59,481 bases of DNA from Paulinella micropora (GCA_009731375.1 BJOX01000121.1:399127-458607), one strand, 5' to 3'; counted from the stretch's first letter, positions 12,173 through 24,403 are shown. The notes: a model not told the origin generated them from the sequence alone. Made by a program: numbers and translations.

Positions 12173-12951
12173 CTATATCACGTATGTGTCCGTGAGTTTG
12201 TATGTATATATATCTGTATGTCAGCCCGAGCACAACGAGCTATGTGCGATATGTGTGTTGTTCTCGTGTCGGTATTCGACTCTCTGCTCGTTTCCAAACG
12301 CTGGTCAACAGCGTGACAACGCGGGTGCACCCATGCCCCGGTCATCTTTGCTGTCCGCGTGTTCCACCCTCGCCGTACTGCGCGATTTGCGGCGGTATGT
12401 AACTAGGGACATGTTATATTTCTTAGTGGTATAGATATGCTTATGTGTATACGTAGGGCCGTCGGGTGCCTTAGAGCCCCTTCCATCCAAACAAAGAGCA
12501 AACAAGAGCGAGCATAATATCTAAGACACTCTGTGGGGAATAACTTATCATACACCACTCATGCCATTGCCGCGGGAGGCGGGTGTGCAACTCGAGAGGA
12601 GGTGGGTATAATGTGCAATGCCAACCACATCAACGGGCATTGCTGCGCGTCAACATAGCTAGCCCGAAGCTATTCCGACCCCTGGTGGAACACCAACTAC
12701 TAGCCCATCAAGATACCTTCAGAGCCGTCGCACCTCACGGAGGGTAAGGCATGGTCTTTTCCCGTGTATTAGGCTCTTTTTTGTTATCTCTAAGAAGAAT
12801 GGACTTAGGTAGTATTTTAACAGATATGGAGTCCAAAGCCGTGTCCCTTTCCTATGGCTAGTTTCTTCCTGTTGCTACCCAGTATTGGTCTTTGGATCTC
12901 GCATACTACCCGCGTTAACTATGCTTGTGAGGTGTCACATGGCATGCTGGG
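12173..12951. other. spacer between accessory ORFs and pol of element A
   Basis: About 780 bp without a credible frame on either strand. It holds short GT-rich and TATA-rich pieces near 12200. Nothing else is recognised. Confidence 0.5.
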
Positions 12952-14767
12952 CTAGGCTAGCTTGCGCCTCTTCGCCTGCCCTAATTTGACTTTCTTATAT
13001 TTGCCTGGTGGTGGTGCCCCGATGAGATGGGTCGCTATGCCCTCGGCTGCTATCTCATCCCACACCCGTGGGGGGATTCGACCGTGCTGTAGATCGAATG
13101 GGTAATCCAGCACCATCCTAGGCCACGCCTGTATTTGCCACGGCATGTAGCCTTCGGACTTGTCCGTAATGCCTTTCCAGAACGTTTCGACTTGGTTGGA
13201 GTCGCGGTACACCGGACAAAAAGTCCGCGATTCCGGCTCGTCGAGGTCCTGGTGTGATCGATAGAACTGCAGTACAGGCGGCTCGGCTTTGATTGCCTTG
13301 CTGGTGCGCGTAACCCGAGTCTGCGGCTCCCATTCTCTCCTTTCACGAGGAAGAAATCGTTGAGGCAATCGTCGCCGACATGTGCCTCCGGTGGCCGCAG
13401 AGGGTATATCTTTCCGACGTGCCAGTGCATGGTTTTCACGTCGTCGGCCGACCTCAGCTTTGATTCAGCTGGTGGGCGTCTCGGCACCGGTTCAACCTTC
13501 TCCTCCTGTTCCGACTGCAGGTGGTTGGTCGTGCCTGGCACGATAACGTCCCCCTCGGAAGCGTCAGCTTGTTCAGCCGCGACTTCTTCGGCTTCGTTAT
13601 TATTTGGATCATTCCCCTCGGCTACGGCCGGCAAGGGTTGTGTCGGGTTCTCTTTCGCCTCGGCCGTCTTGTCTCGGCGCTTGGGCGGCGGCCTTAAACT
13701 GTGTTCCAGCTTCTGTACCGCTTCCGTCATCGTTTCGTTACGATCCAGCATGGGGTTAAAACGCATCAGCCGCCGTACATGTACTACTAGCGTCTTACCC
13801 TTTCCCTGTATTCGGTATGTCAAAGCACCTACTTGTTCTACAACAGTGTAAGGGTCTTGCCACATCGGGAAGAGTTTGACGCTAACCAAGTTGGGTACCT
13901 GGGGTACGTACAGGAAGACTAAGTCCCCTTTATGGTATTCCCCCGACTCATACTTGACTTTGTTCGGCGTCTGCTGGTTTTGTTTGTGAGCCTCTTCGGC
14001 CTCCCGTGCCTTCATGACGTAGTGTCTGGCTTCCGCCATGACTCGTAGACGACAGGCCATCAGCTCATCATGCTCCAAAAAGCCCCTTCCGGGAGGTTTG
14101 GTAACACCAGCTCCTCCGGAATCCTCAAGTGCTTCCCGTATACCAGGAGATTGGGGGAAGCGCCCGTGGCTTTTCCGCCCAATGCTCTCGATGCGGTGTT
14201 GTTCATGGAGAACACAAAAGACGGTAAGGTCTTATGCCATATGTGCTGATTATAGCGACAATACTGCTGGAGCGCGGCCTTGAGCGGTCTATGAACCCTC
14301 TCGATTTTGCCGTTGCTCTCTGGTGAATATGCAGTTGCGCATTTCCACTTAAAGCCTCACACTGTGGACAGCCGAGCGGAGAGTTCGTTCGTAAACTCCG
14401 ATCCCCGATCGCTGTACACATTTTTCGGCACTCCGGTATATCGGAAGACATGGTCGACCAGGGCCTCGCATGTCGATTCCGCATCCTTTTCCACCACTGG
14501 TACCGCGAACACATAATTCGAGAAGCGGTCTATGGCTGTCAGGATGTACCGATAATTGTGGGTCTCCGATCGCGGTAGCGGTCCTACGTAATCAACATGC
14601 AAAGTTTCGAATAGCTTCTCAACAAGCTTGTATTCGCCATAAAGGCCTCTCTGAGCGTTTTTGTGTGGTGTCTTGGTTTGCTTGCAGTGTTCGCATGTGT
14701 CGACCGTGTCGGCAATGGATTTCTGCATGCCGTGCCACCAAAACCTGCGTGAAATGAACCATGACAT
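12952..14767 (-). pseudogene. element A integrase, GPY module and C-terminal domain
   Basis: On the minus strand the integrase core starts near 14767 with the second half of the HHCC finger (CEHCKQTKTP). It continues with HVDYVGP (first Asp) and SDRGSEF (second Asp). Then comes an in-frame TGA at 14357, after which the frame continues to NGKIERVHRPLK (catalytic Glu). A frameshift near 14085 leads to FLEHDELMACRLRV and a GPY-type module (WQDPYTVVEQVG, about 13850). An acidic spacer follows. A second frameshift near 13350 leads to the private C-terminal domain (12952-13368; PPVLQFYRSHQDLDEPESR, WPRMVLDYPFDL). It is non-functional as it stands. The order matches elements B and C. Confidence 0.78.
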
Positions 14768-15512
14768 TTTATCCCTTCCCGTGTGTGAGTTGAGAGCAGA
14801 GCGGTGAGTGGCTAAAAGGATCGCCTTGCGTAACTGGGTTGGTACCCACAGTGTCCACTTTGAAGGCGTCTTTTCCCACTTACCGCCTGCCCCCTTATAC
14901 CACAGGAGGTTATCAGGCTAGGTCATCGTTTTCTTATGCAGGATTTGCTATCGGGTCAATAGCGTGAGCAATGAAGGGGCCCCATTCCTTAGAGCTCTTC
15001 GCCAACTGACCAAACACCTCGGGGCTCGCCACCGTCATATCCATGTCATCCAGCTGGAGAGCACTGGTGACTAGGCTTACAGGCCCCCTTGTTCGGTGTG
15101 TTTGCTCGGCAGCCGCGATAATCGCCGACCGTTCAGGGCGAACATGCTGGGGTACCCAGAACGACTGCGTCTTATCCGCGAAAATGCGTTAAAAGAGTGT
15201 TCATGTTGATGGGGTCTGACCCGGCTTTATATCCCCCTCGCTGAGGATGTCCGACTGGGTGTCGATCTCCTCCAGCAGGTCTTGCCAGTCCTCAGCTTCG
15301 TGTTGCGCGCAGCACACGCGACGTATGCATTGCAGCTGGTCCAACAGTTCAGCTTGAGAATCGGGTCTATATCCCGGTGTCCAGCTTTGCGCGTTGGTGG
15401 CCATATAATATTATGCCATCCCCGCCGGCAACGTGTCTTTGAAATCTGCTGTGTGCTCCGTGGCTGTCCAGTCATCATCGGCTGTCCATCCGACTAGGCA
15501 GGCCGGGAGTTT
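14768..15512 (-). pseudogene. element A RNase H-integrase spacer
   Basis: Broken minus-strand frames (for example 15201-15404) occupy the place where element C has its acidic spacer and integrase N-terminus. The sequence is too decayed to assign residues. Confidence 0.4.
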
Positions 15513-16763
15513 CTAATGCAATCGGTCTAACCCGAGGCATCCGTGATAGGGGACTGTATTTTCTTTACCTTTAATGTACTCGATGGTGAAATCATACAAG
15601 GCCAGCTCCGACTGCCATCGGGCCAGTCGTCCCGTATGTTCTCGGTCCATGAGCCATCTAAGGTTGGCATGATCTGTTTGAACCAATATGTTCGGAGCAC
15701 CCCACAAGTACTCCCTCAGCCGACTGAACGCCCAAACTATCGCCAACGCTTCGCGTTGTCTGGTGCAGTAGTTGACTTGTTCGGGCGTCAACTTCTTGCT
15801 GACGAACATGATCGGTCTCAACTGTTTGTGGTCAGAATCGTATTGTTGTAAGACGGCCCCGACCGCGTATTTCGACGCGTCGGTTGCTACAACAAAACGC
15901 TTCTCAAAGTCGGGGAGAACCAAGACCGATCCGCCTTCTGTGAGGGGTCTCGTGTCAACGCCTCCTTTAGCTTTGTGTATACCTCCGCCGCCTTTGGCGG
16001 CCACTCGCCATCCGGGTCGCCGTGAAGGCAGAAGTCCCGTAATGGTTTGACAAAGTCCTGGAAGTTCGGGATGAATTCCGAGTACACCTGTGCCATACAG
16101 AGGAAGAAGTGCAGCGCTGTGCGTGTGTTTGGGCGTGGAAGGGAACGGATAGCGTCCCGCTTCTCCGGCTTCAACACTATTACCCCATCCTTGACCCTGT
16201 ACCCTAGATAATCAATGTGGTCCTTAGCGAACGAACACTTCTCTAGGTTCAACCTGAGGCCGAAGGCTTTTAGGCGTCTCAAGATGTCCGACACGTGAGC
16301 CAGGTGCTCCGCTTCTGTCTTTGAATAAATAACGATATCATCGATGTAACAAAAGCTACACTGGTTAGTATGTCCGTAAGTTTCGGTGAACTTCGGATCA
16401 CCGTACTTCGGGTCGGACAGAGCTTGTTTCATGCCATCCTGAAAGATAGCCGGGGCGGTTTTCAATCCCATCGGGAGGACTGTCCACTGGTACAGTCTCC
16501 CGCCGACGGCGAAAGCCGTCAGTGCCCGACTCTCCACATCCAAATGGATGTTCCAGAATCCATTCTTCAAGTCTAGCTTTGTAAAGAACTTAGCATCCCG
16601 GAGTCGGTTGAGGCCATCCCGCATACGGGGTATTGGTACCTAAACGCTCTTGATGATCTTATTGAGCCTCGTGTAATTGATGCAAAATCGTTGCTTGCCA
16701 TCCGGCTTTGGCGCAAGCCGAACCGGTGATCGGTACTCCGACCACGACGGTTCTATTAGCCGT
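15513..16763 (-). pseudogene. element A reverse transcriptase and RNase H
   Basis: The RT palm and thumb lie at 15887-16624, with KLDLKNGFWNIHLD, the LPMGLKTAPAIFQ block and the catalytic FCYIDDIVIYS (near 16340). The tether and RNase H follow in a shifted frame at 15513-16004, with VVATDASKYAVGAVLQQYD, TRQREALAIVWA and TDHANLRWLMD. The end of RNase H is altered: ENTVPYHGC instead of the NVVADSLSR seen in element C. The N-terminal RT fingers (16625-16763) are broken by a stop. It would copy element RNA into DNA, but this copy is inactive. Confidence 0.82.
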
Positions 16764-17816
16764 TTAGCCAACATATCTTGAATCATTTCCTCGCAGATCT
16801 GCTCCTCCTTGTAACTGAGGCAATCCGCGGAGACGAGGCATCGTCTGTCCCACTTGTCGCTCTATCTTAGCAGCAGTGTGCGTCACGCCGCCGGCTACAA
16901 TGGGTCCAAAAAGTGTCTTATTCTTCAGAAACTGAGCCTTGAGATCCCGAACAAAGTCTGGTGACCCTGACTGTCGCGCCACAACTTCGTCGATGATCTC
17001 TTCGACCGGTTTCTGGTCTCTCGGGTCATCCGGGTACTCTAAGATGGAGTCCGGATCCTCAACCTCATCCTTCGCGTCCCTGCCTGGGTATCGCGTGGTG
17101 GACTGGTTGTCCCATGTTGCAAATTCCTGAAGTTCTACTAACATATCGGCGTATTGTTTCGCTGCCGACTTGTGAAAGAACCCCGGAAAGATCTGAAAGG
17201 CAATCTCCCGCATGTCATCCACCTTTCGGGTCAGTAGTTTGGTTCTGTATGCCAGACCATCCTGCCTTGATCCTAATCGGAATGCCATGAGTGGTTTAGC
17301 CTGTCGACTAGGTATCGGTATTGGGTCATCGACCACCCTATCCAATACATCCCTCCACCACATCACGGTGGGGTGTATCGGGAGTATAATGGTGATGTCT
17401 TCGCCCCGATCCAACCTGTCAGCCAGAAGTTTCGGCACCTTCGACAGGTTCTCGGGCTGTATAGGCTCCGATCCCTTGTACCATAGTTTTAACTTTTCCA
17501 TCACATTATCGTCCTCTGTGAGGCGTTTAGATGCATGGAAAACCAAGCTCGATTTGACCCTTATGAATTCATGTGGCCGTTTCTGCCCACCCCCATATAG
17601 GTAGGTTTGGTCAAAGCCGTGCCATGATTCATCCTGCTTCCGCAGCAGCAAGATTTGGGCCTCGCGCTCAGCGGCTAAATCCTCGAAGCCCGCCCATGGG
17701 CCGGTCAGCTCCGGGACATAAACATTCGTGTATACCCATGCTGTGCCAGCGGGCGTAACACGCTGCTGTGTCCGTATATCATGCGGTATGGGGGGTGCGG
17801 GCGGGATCAAGGTCAC
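16764..17816 (-). pseudogene. element A protease-RT linker domain
   Basis: A 350-codon frame between protease and RT. It carries the block DDPIPIPSRQAKPLMAFRLG, matched by HPVPVPSRKQHLVIAWRLG in element B and HPIPVPSRKQQLVVACRLG in element C. Upstream blocks also match (DITIILPIHPTVMWWRDVL against the C version TVILPYNEKAIWAQEI). The last part runs into the start of RT. I know no named domain for it. It looks specific to this family. Confidence 0.6.
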
Positions 17817-18585
17817 CTGCGCTCTCCCCCTATACGGATGATCTACCTGACGTTCTGGACTAGGGGTATGGGGTATTCCGCCACATGTTGGCCCCTTCCA
17901 TACTTAATAACATCCTGCCCCAATAGAAGCTGAGCTTCCATCATCTTCAGATTAGGTTTACCCAGCACTATTGTTCCCGGGAAATCTGGCACCACCAAGA
18001 CGTGTATTGTGTATGTCATGCCAGTCGGGAATTCACCGTCAACGGTATACGACCAATGATCGCACTCCTTCCGTCGTTAGCACCCCGGATATATCCGAGC
18101 TTCCCCTCGCGCGTGAAATCGAATAACTTTCCGAATTTGTCTATAAATCTTTTACCCGCGAAGGTGATTTGTGCCATGCTATCGTTACCGGTGTCCAGGT
18201 GGGCGTTGAGCTCCCGCCAAAATAGACGGGTGTAGCTCATGTCCCTTGCCTCCGCTGCAGGGAGGTCCTGGGGTTCGGCTGTCGAGATGAGTGCTTGTTG
18301 CAGTTCCATTTCAGCATACCTGCGCGCCATCCGGCGTTGTGCATCGCCAATTTTGTCCGGGTCCACCAAGGGTGTTAGTCCCATCTGGCTTACGACCGCC
18401 GGAGCAACGCTTGGGCCATCCCGTGGGCCCGGGAGCACTACAGAGTCCTGTGCTGTGAACGGTGATGCAGTATATAAGTTGTCTGTGTGTGTGGGGAATG
18501 CATGGTCTATATGCGGTATGTTCGGGTGATTAATATCGGAACCGGCAACCGTTTCCGGGGCTAGTCGAACACCACGACCAAGCAA
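17817..18585 (-). pseudogene. element A retropepsin-like protease
   Basis: The frame at 18016-18585 holds the active-site region DTGNDSMAQITFAG. Alignment with element C (VGNDTMANINIVG) puts the catalytic Asp in NDSMA, so the usual Gly is Met. After a frameshift near 18016, the C-terminal half reads VVPDFPGTIVLGKPNLKM, resembling the retropepsin flap-to-C-terminus pattern. It would process the polyprotein if intact. Confidence 0.6.
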
Positions 18586-20920
18586 AGACCGTTGACGTGC
18601 TATTTGTTGTTTTGCCCGGGCTTTTAATGTTAATCACCTTGTTCTCAAAAAGGGCTGTTTTCTGTAGTGAGGCGACTGGGATGGAACCTGCCTTGCTTAC
18701 GCAGGTGTCCGCTGTGCGGACACGGCAACTTAGCCCGTCCATTTTACCATCATCCTCACTAGCCGCCTGTGCGACATCGTCTTCCGGTTGAGATGGGTGA
18801 GGGTCCGCCTGTACATTATTGCGGATGGTCGTCACCTCAGGTGAAGGTGGCCGGCCACGACTACTGTTGTGCCCCTCTGTTATCTCTTCGCTCACCCCTG
18901 CTGTAGCAGTACTATTGACTGTAATCAAGGGGTCTGAGACCCCCACAATACTATCTACTTGCGGTGTAGAAGGGGGCACAGCAACCCTAGCCGTCGGTGA
19001 CTCGGTACTGCCTTGTGTCACCTGACCTTGCGTTGGTGTAGCCTCCATTCTTACTGTCTTATCTACTACTGGTGGGTGGGGACACAGCAGCCCTAGCCGT
19101 CGGTGACTCGATATCGGCTTGTGTCACCTGACCTGGCGTTGGTGTGGCCTCCGTTACCGTCACCCTATTAACTTGTGTTTCTGTTACTACTGCGCCTGTC
19201 CCGACAACTAGTCCATCACCCTCTGCGGTGGCTATCGTTTCCAACGGGTGTGCAAAACGCACCCGCTTACGTGCCCCGGGGTGTGTCATTTCCGTTGATT
19301 GTCTAGGACTTGAATTTGCGCTTGCTGAAGGACTTGTGTCCTGCTGGCTGGCCTCGGCCTGCACAACACATGTGACGCGTTGCTTGCTTTTGCGTTTGCG
19401 TTTGCGTGCTGTGGGCTTATCCATCTGGCTCAGGAGTGTCTCCTGACCGGGCATGTATGCCGCGAACTTGTCCGCCGGCGGGAATTGGCTCTTGAGCATT
19501 TCGGCTTCCGCATCGAAGGCGGCGCACCAACTCGCCACGTGCCCGTTTGGCATCAGAGAGACCCGTCCGTGTTCATCAACGTCCGGGAATGGCAAGTTCA
19601 TGTGTGCCTGCTGTTTCGGGCAGGGCACCTAATCGCCGTCTTTCTGCCTCTTGACCTTCGACTCTCCCGCCTTGTATCTGCGTATATACCGCCTCATCGC
19701 TATTGGGTGCTGTGGGGTGCCCGGGAATGTGTGCCATCGTTGACACGACTTTCCCATGAGGCAAGGCCATACCCAAAATCGACGTTCTGGTAAGCAGTTA
19801 AAGCCAGTGCGTGGTGAAAATAATCACACAAAGTATTAGACTTGACCGTTGGCGGGTTGCCAAGGTCGTCTAACCTCTGTACCCCGTACGGGCATCCAGC
19901 CGGACCAGGGTCGATGGCTAATGAGCTGAGAGGTTGATTGGTTTGCCGTGGGATTGTACGTGTTTTCTTTTTCTTTGTCGCCGGCTGACGTGGGGGCGGG
20001 GCCCCTTGTGTCTGGCTAACCGGCGGTGGTGTGGGAGGTAACATGGGGGGTGGTAAGGGCGGTGGTGAGTAGATGGGCATGGTAAACTGTGGTGCTTGGT
20101 AAGTATGAGGTGGTGATGTCAAGCCCACCGGTGGTGGAGAATGAAACCCCGAAGTGGATTGTTGGGCATATGGGTTAGGGCTACCCCGTGCTGGAGAGGA
20201 TGTAGATGCGTATGGGTTTGGAGAATGTCGCGGCCCCTGGCCCCAATACGGGTTCGAGGAGCTCGATGAGCTCGACGACGATGACCAGTATGGGTTAGGT
20301 GAACTCGAGGGGGATCTCTGATAGGAGCTGGACCCCGTATAAGAGTGGTCTCCCCATGAGGTGGATGTGACGAAGGACAGTATGTCGAACTGTGGTTCGT
20401 TTGCCTTGGCCTGATGATCAGGCAACGACAATCCTACAGCCTGCATGGCCTGCAGCAAGATGTTTGCCCGCCACATACGTTCGTCCTTGTTCGATTTAGA
20501 GCCGAAGATCTTCTTCACAAAAGTTGCATCCCACGCGGATACTTCGACCAATCGGTCAACGCGAAAACTCTGAAGCGAGAATGCGCGGTCATCGGCATCC
20601 TGTGCCTGTGACAAGACGTTGCGAATGTATCTTTCCCCCGTTGTTCGGCCCTTGGTGGTCGTTGCTCTAGCGATGCCCTTAAGAACTGTCACCAGTAACA
20701 TCGCCAAATCCGCACGAACAAGGGGCATGATCAACTTTTGTGGGATGTCCACGATTTCGTTGTGTGGCACATCGGCTTCCCACATACGTTGTGCCATTGC
20801 CGACACCAGGTCGGCGACGATAACAGGGTCGCACATGAAACCCCAGTTGGCTCCCTTTACAAATTGTTCGAGCAGGTAATGAGGTTGCCCGGGAGGCTTC
20901 AATTGTCCCCCTTGAATCAA
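18586..20920 (-). pseudogene. element A Gag, C-terminal half
   Basis: Three minus-strand frames (19700-20920, 19059-19628, 18530-19048) separated by shifts. The first has a helical N-terminal half followed by a Ser/Pro/Tyr-rich stretch with repeated SPNPY and a poly-Ser run, then a proline-rich part. The second has a basic tract (KPTARKRKRKSKQR) that could bind nucleic acid or act as a nuclear signal. The last two are Thr/Pro-rich and share a duplicated segment. No CCHC knuckle is visible. Confidence 0.5.
18970..19152. repeat. direct duplication of about 78 bp in element A gag
   Basis: A block containing CCCTAGCCGTCGGTGACTCG and TGTGTCACCTGACC occurs at about 18970-19047 and again at about 19075-19152. 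It encodes the similar peptides TPTQGQVTQGSTESPTARV and TPTPGQVTQADIESPTARA. Confidence 0.8.
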
Positions 20921-21051
20921 TCGGCCCGCTTCCTAATCCCATTGTGGCCACTTGTGCGTTAACAAGTCTTGGGATGCCCAACGACTGGCTTTGTTGGCTA
21001 ATATCTGTTTAGTGTCAGCAGCGGTTAGACTGAACTGTCCAATCGTGCTGT

Positions 21052-22361
21052 CTAGACACGTATAGCCCAACAAAAGCAAGATACCTTCGCCATAATCAAT
21101 ATTGACTTGCGGGTTATGGCAAGCTTGCCATAGTCAAAAGTTGTGGCCTTGTCAAGCCGAGTCAGAGCTCGTTCGACCAATTTGTCGTTCGCTTTCTTTT
21201 GTTCTGCCGTGGTGTTTGAAGGTCGGTTGTGTCCGCCACCCCCCTGGTTTCCCTGGGGCGGAACAACTACCGTCTTGTGAAAGAAGACGAATGTCGTTCC
21301 CTCTGGGACGACGGTTGCTCTGCCATCACTGCCATATGTGACATGAACATCGTTCGCTAGGCAAATTCGGAGGATGTCACTGATGGTCTGTGCTACTAAC
21401 TCGCACATAGCGAGGAAGTTGCACCAGTAGAGCTTAACCGCCGGGTGGGGAGCGATTTTCTTTTCCACCGCCTTAGCACCTCTAGTAGCCTTTTCAAACA
21501 CCATGGTGGCCTTGAAGTATTTGAACTTCGTTGCCATCCTACTCACCCAGGTCCACTGATGCTGTTCGATTGTATCAAGCAGCTCGTTAAGGGTGTCCCG
21601 GGCTTGGGCAGCTGCTGTTGAATCGTCCTCAGCGGGGAGAAGCTGTTTCTTCCAGCTCTTGTGCTCTGTGAGGGTGAGATTCCAAATTGCAACCGCAGCA
21701 CTCAGGTTTCGTGCTGAAACTATATTCCAAGCTTGTATCTCCGAGATAAACACCAGCAACCCTGCCGAGTTGGGCCACTTTGTGTCTGTAGCTAGTTCCT
21801 TATCCGGGTCCTGTGTGAAAGGAAAAGTGAGAGAGGGTTGCAGATCCTTTTTCTCGACGAATAAGGTATTCAGCAGAGCTGGGTACCTTTGGTGGCTTAT
21901 CTGCCACGCTTCGTCTAATAAGGAGTCACGCACGGTTGCTAGAACCCTGTAGAGGTCCATAACATGATGTATGGTAGCGGTACCATTTGCAGTAAGGCTC
22001 GGATTGAACAAATGCATTAGTCCAATAGCCTCTTGTATCGAGGGCTCCTTGAACATACACCTGTACCAAGTTGCCTCCTCGTACATATTATTCGGGAAAA
22101 GATGCATCGAGTTGTCGTTTGGTTTGTCCCATGTTCCTCGTCATCTTGAGGGCTGCCTGGCCATCCCTCGGCTGGGCCTCGGTATCGGTCCAGCACTACC
22201 TTCGTTTGAATTGCACGAGCCGGAATTACCAACCCATTTTCGGGCCCTCTCCATGGGGAGCGAGGGACAGGTTCCTGCTGTGCTCGTCCTCCTCCCCTTG
22301 CGGGAGTGGTAAAGCCGCCGCCTGTGGCGCGCGTGTCGTTACCGTCTGCTTCGTCAGACAT
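21052..22361 (-). pseudogene. element A Gag, N-terminal half
   Basis: The likely start is the ATG at 22359-22361 (MSDEADGND), only about 7 bp from the end of the tandem array. A Gly/Arg-rich N-terminus is followed, after a frameshift near 22100, by a 351-codon helical frame (22107-21052) typical of a capsid-like region (for example GLLVFISEIQAWNIVSARN). The frame ends near 21052 and the protein continues in the next segment. No named Gag domain is identified. The call rests on position upstream of protease and RT. Confidence 0.55.
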
Positions 22362-22938
22362 GTCGAGTTTTATGGCGATGGATGATCTCGTTTTAGAGCC
22401 TATCCACGCCATGTTCAGTGTGCCCCTGAAGGGTTGAAACGAGCAGATGGAGTCGTATGTTCTCGTGTTGTGTAAGTGTGCTGATGTGTTTGTCTTTTTG
22501 TTGTCGTGTGTTCTGTTCACTGTGTCGTCAATGCTTGTGTCAAGCACGATGTTATACAACACGACAACCAACTCACACCCAACACAACAATCAACAAATA
22601 ACAGTCAAGGAATTGGTGGACTCACCCTCCCCCTCTGTCGGGGGAAGCCTTGCTGTTCCTTCTGCCAAGCCAGACGATGTGTACTTGTGCACCCTGACAA
22701 AGTACACCACACTTGTGCTTCACAAACATGTCGGTTAGCAACCTTATTCCACCCTCGTGCGTACACAATCAAGAATCGTCCAAAAAGGTTTTCAATGATC
22801 CTTTCTGGGCTCAGCCCAATAGGTCACTGTTATTGTCCTTTTGTGAAAGAACCTTTCCCAACTCAAAAACCAACCGAAGCTTTGCCTTTTTGAGTTTTGG
22901 GGGGTGTGTTTGTGAGTGTTCTCGTGTGTGTGTGTATA

Positions 22939-23230
22939 TGTTTGTGTGTACCGAGTGCTGCTGACTCTTCACACAACAACGGCTGATGCCTTGTGAGTTG
23001 CTCGGTGTCCGAGTTTTTGTTCTTGGTGACCTATTTGACACCACACACACGTTGTTAGTGCTTGGGTGTGATGTGAGGTGTGTGTCTCGTCTGTGTGTCT
23101 ACGAGAGTGTGTATGCCTGTGTGTGTACCGAGTGCTGGTGACTCTTCACACACTTGTTGTCGATTGTCTTGGAAGCCACTCGGTATCCGAGTTCTTGTCC
23201 TTGTTGACCTATATGACACCACACAACACG
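22939..23230. repeat. 177-bp-spaced internal duplication in the leader
   Basis: TGTGTACCGAGTGCTG and the following hundred bases occur at about 22945 and about 23122. Each copy has a small inverted repeat (CTCGG TGT/TAT CCGAG) and ends in GACACCACACA. It recurs in every unit of the array. Confidence 0.85.
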
Positions 23231-24004
23231 TGTGGAGTGTTTGCGTGTGATGTGGGTTGTGTGTTTCGTTGTTTGTGAACAAAAATAAAAATTGTTCCCA
23301 AAACACACTCCTTTTTAGCCTCCCTGTCTTCAATTTACACTCAATTCCCCCGGCCTATGTCTTAATAGACTGGCCTACCACCCCTTTGAGAGATGGCTAC
23401 CTTCTTTGGTGTGGGATGGGTGTTGCTTGTATAAACAGGTTTTATGCCAAAGGAATAGGATTCTGTATGTGTGTTGTTTGTTTGTTTTCCTTCTGCCTCG
23501 TTGCACGTATTGACGTGTCAACAACGTTTGTGAGTGTTACGTGTTTGTGGCAGTGCAAACAAGAGTTAGAGCGTGTAATTGTTGGTTATTCTCCCCGTGA
23601 GGAGTATGTGTAGGTATACGTGTAGAAGTGTTGACAGAACTGATAGGAGGGTGTTTTCCTTCTCCTTGTGTGTGTTTGTTAAGCACTCCTCTGGCTCGAC
23701 AATGTGTCGACAATCACACCAGTGAGCCCCCCTAATGTTTCTGTCCCACTAAGTACACTTTCTATGCCCCCTACACTCTCCAAACACACTGCCTGAGTTG
23801 TCAAAATCGTACACACAACGAGTGCCTTGTCGTGCCGCTTTATGGGCCTCTGTGCAAGATTTCACTGTTGTTTTTGTGCACTGCAAGCTACTAACACCTC
23901 CCCAACTCCTTTCCTACACTCCTCCACTACCTTTCCTTCTTGCTTTGCTTAGGGGAGTGGCTGTTTTCAAATTGCTGAATTGAAATTTGGAGGATATAAA
24001 AAAT

Positions 24005-24020
24005 CTAGGCTGGGACTCCA
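24005..24020 (-). promoter_or_regulatory. candidate primer-binding site of element A
   Basis: Four bases after the LTR the minus strand reads TGGAGTCCCAGCCTAG, with the TGG expected opposite a tRNA CCA end. The same site recurs at 26947-26962 and 29890-29905. Element C has the related TGGAGTCACCAGCAC one base after its LTR. The tRNA is not identified. Confidence 0.6.
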
Positions 24021-24024
24021 CTTT

Positions 24025-24403
24025 TGTCGGTTATAATCAAAAGATAGTATTTATTGTAAGCCGGGGTATTAATCCTTCCAATTCCACAGCACTCTGAAAA
24101 TAACCTAATCTTCCTCCTCTGCAAAGAGAGGAAACCAGTATGGCGGAAAATGTAGGAGACTGTCAGAGCCAAGCAACAAAAAGGGAAAAGAGAGACATTT
24201 CCCAGTGTCACCCCTAACGATAATATTATACGGCTTAAAAAAGTAGTACCGGTTATGAATCGTAATACTATCGTTTTCAACCGGCTCAAAAGTATATAAA
24301 TAAAAACGGATATAACTACATCTTAAAGAGATATAGCTCTTCTATACATCACTGTGTATAGGGCTATAAGAAAAGGTCGCATATTTACCTATCTGCGCCT
24401 ACA
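24025..24403 (-). repeat. LTR copy 1, used as 5' LTR of element A
   Basis: 379 bp with TG...CA ends. Homologous to the 3' LTR at 6363-6739 but with scattered differences, for example a 2-bp indel near 24325. It lies directly upstream of the primer-binding site and leader of A. Confidence 0.78.

Larger units (their letters stand above)
6363..24403 (-). mobile_element. element A: very large Ty3/gypsy-like LTR retrotransposon, decayed
   Basis: Read on the minus strand: 5' LTR (24025-24403), primer-binding site, leader of about 1.66 kb, gag (from 22361), protease, linker domain, RT, RNase H, integrase and a private C-terminal domain (to 12952). Then follow about 5 kb of extra coding-like sequence, a polypurine tract (6740-6757) and the 3' LTR (6363-6739). 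The two LTRs are clearly homologous, with roughly a dozen differences. Frameshifts and stops in gag and pol show an old, inactive copy. Its length of about 18 kb far exceeds the usual 5-10 kb. The 5' LTR is the first of three in the tandem array, so the original 5' boundary is uncertain and no target duplication can be shown. Confidence 0.75.
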
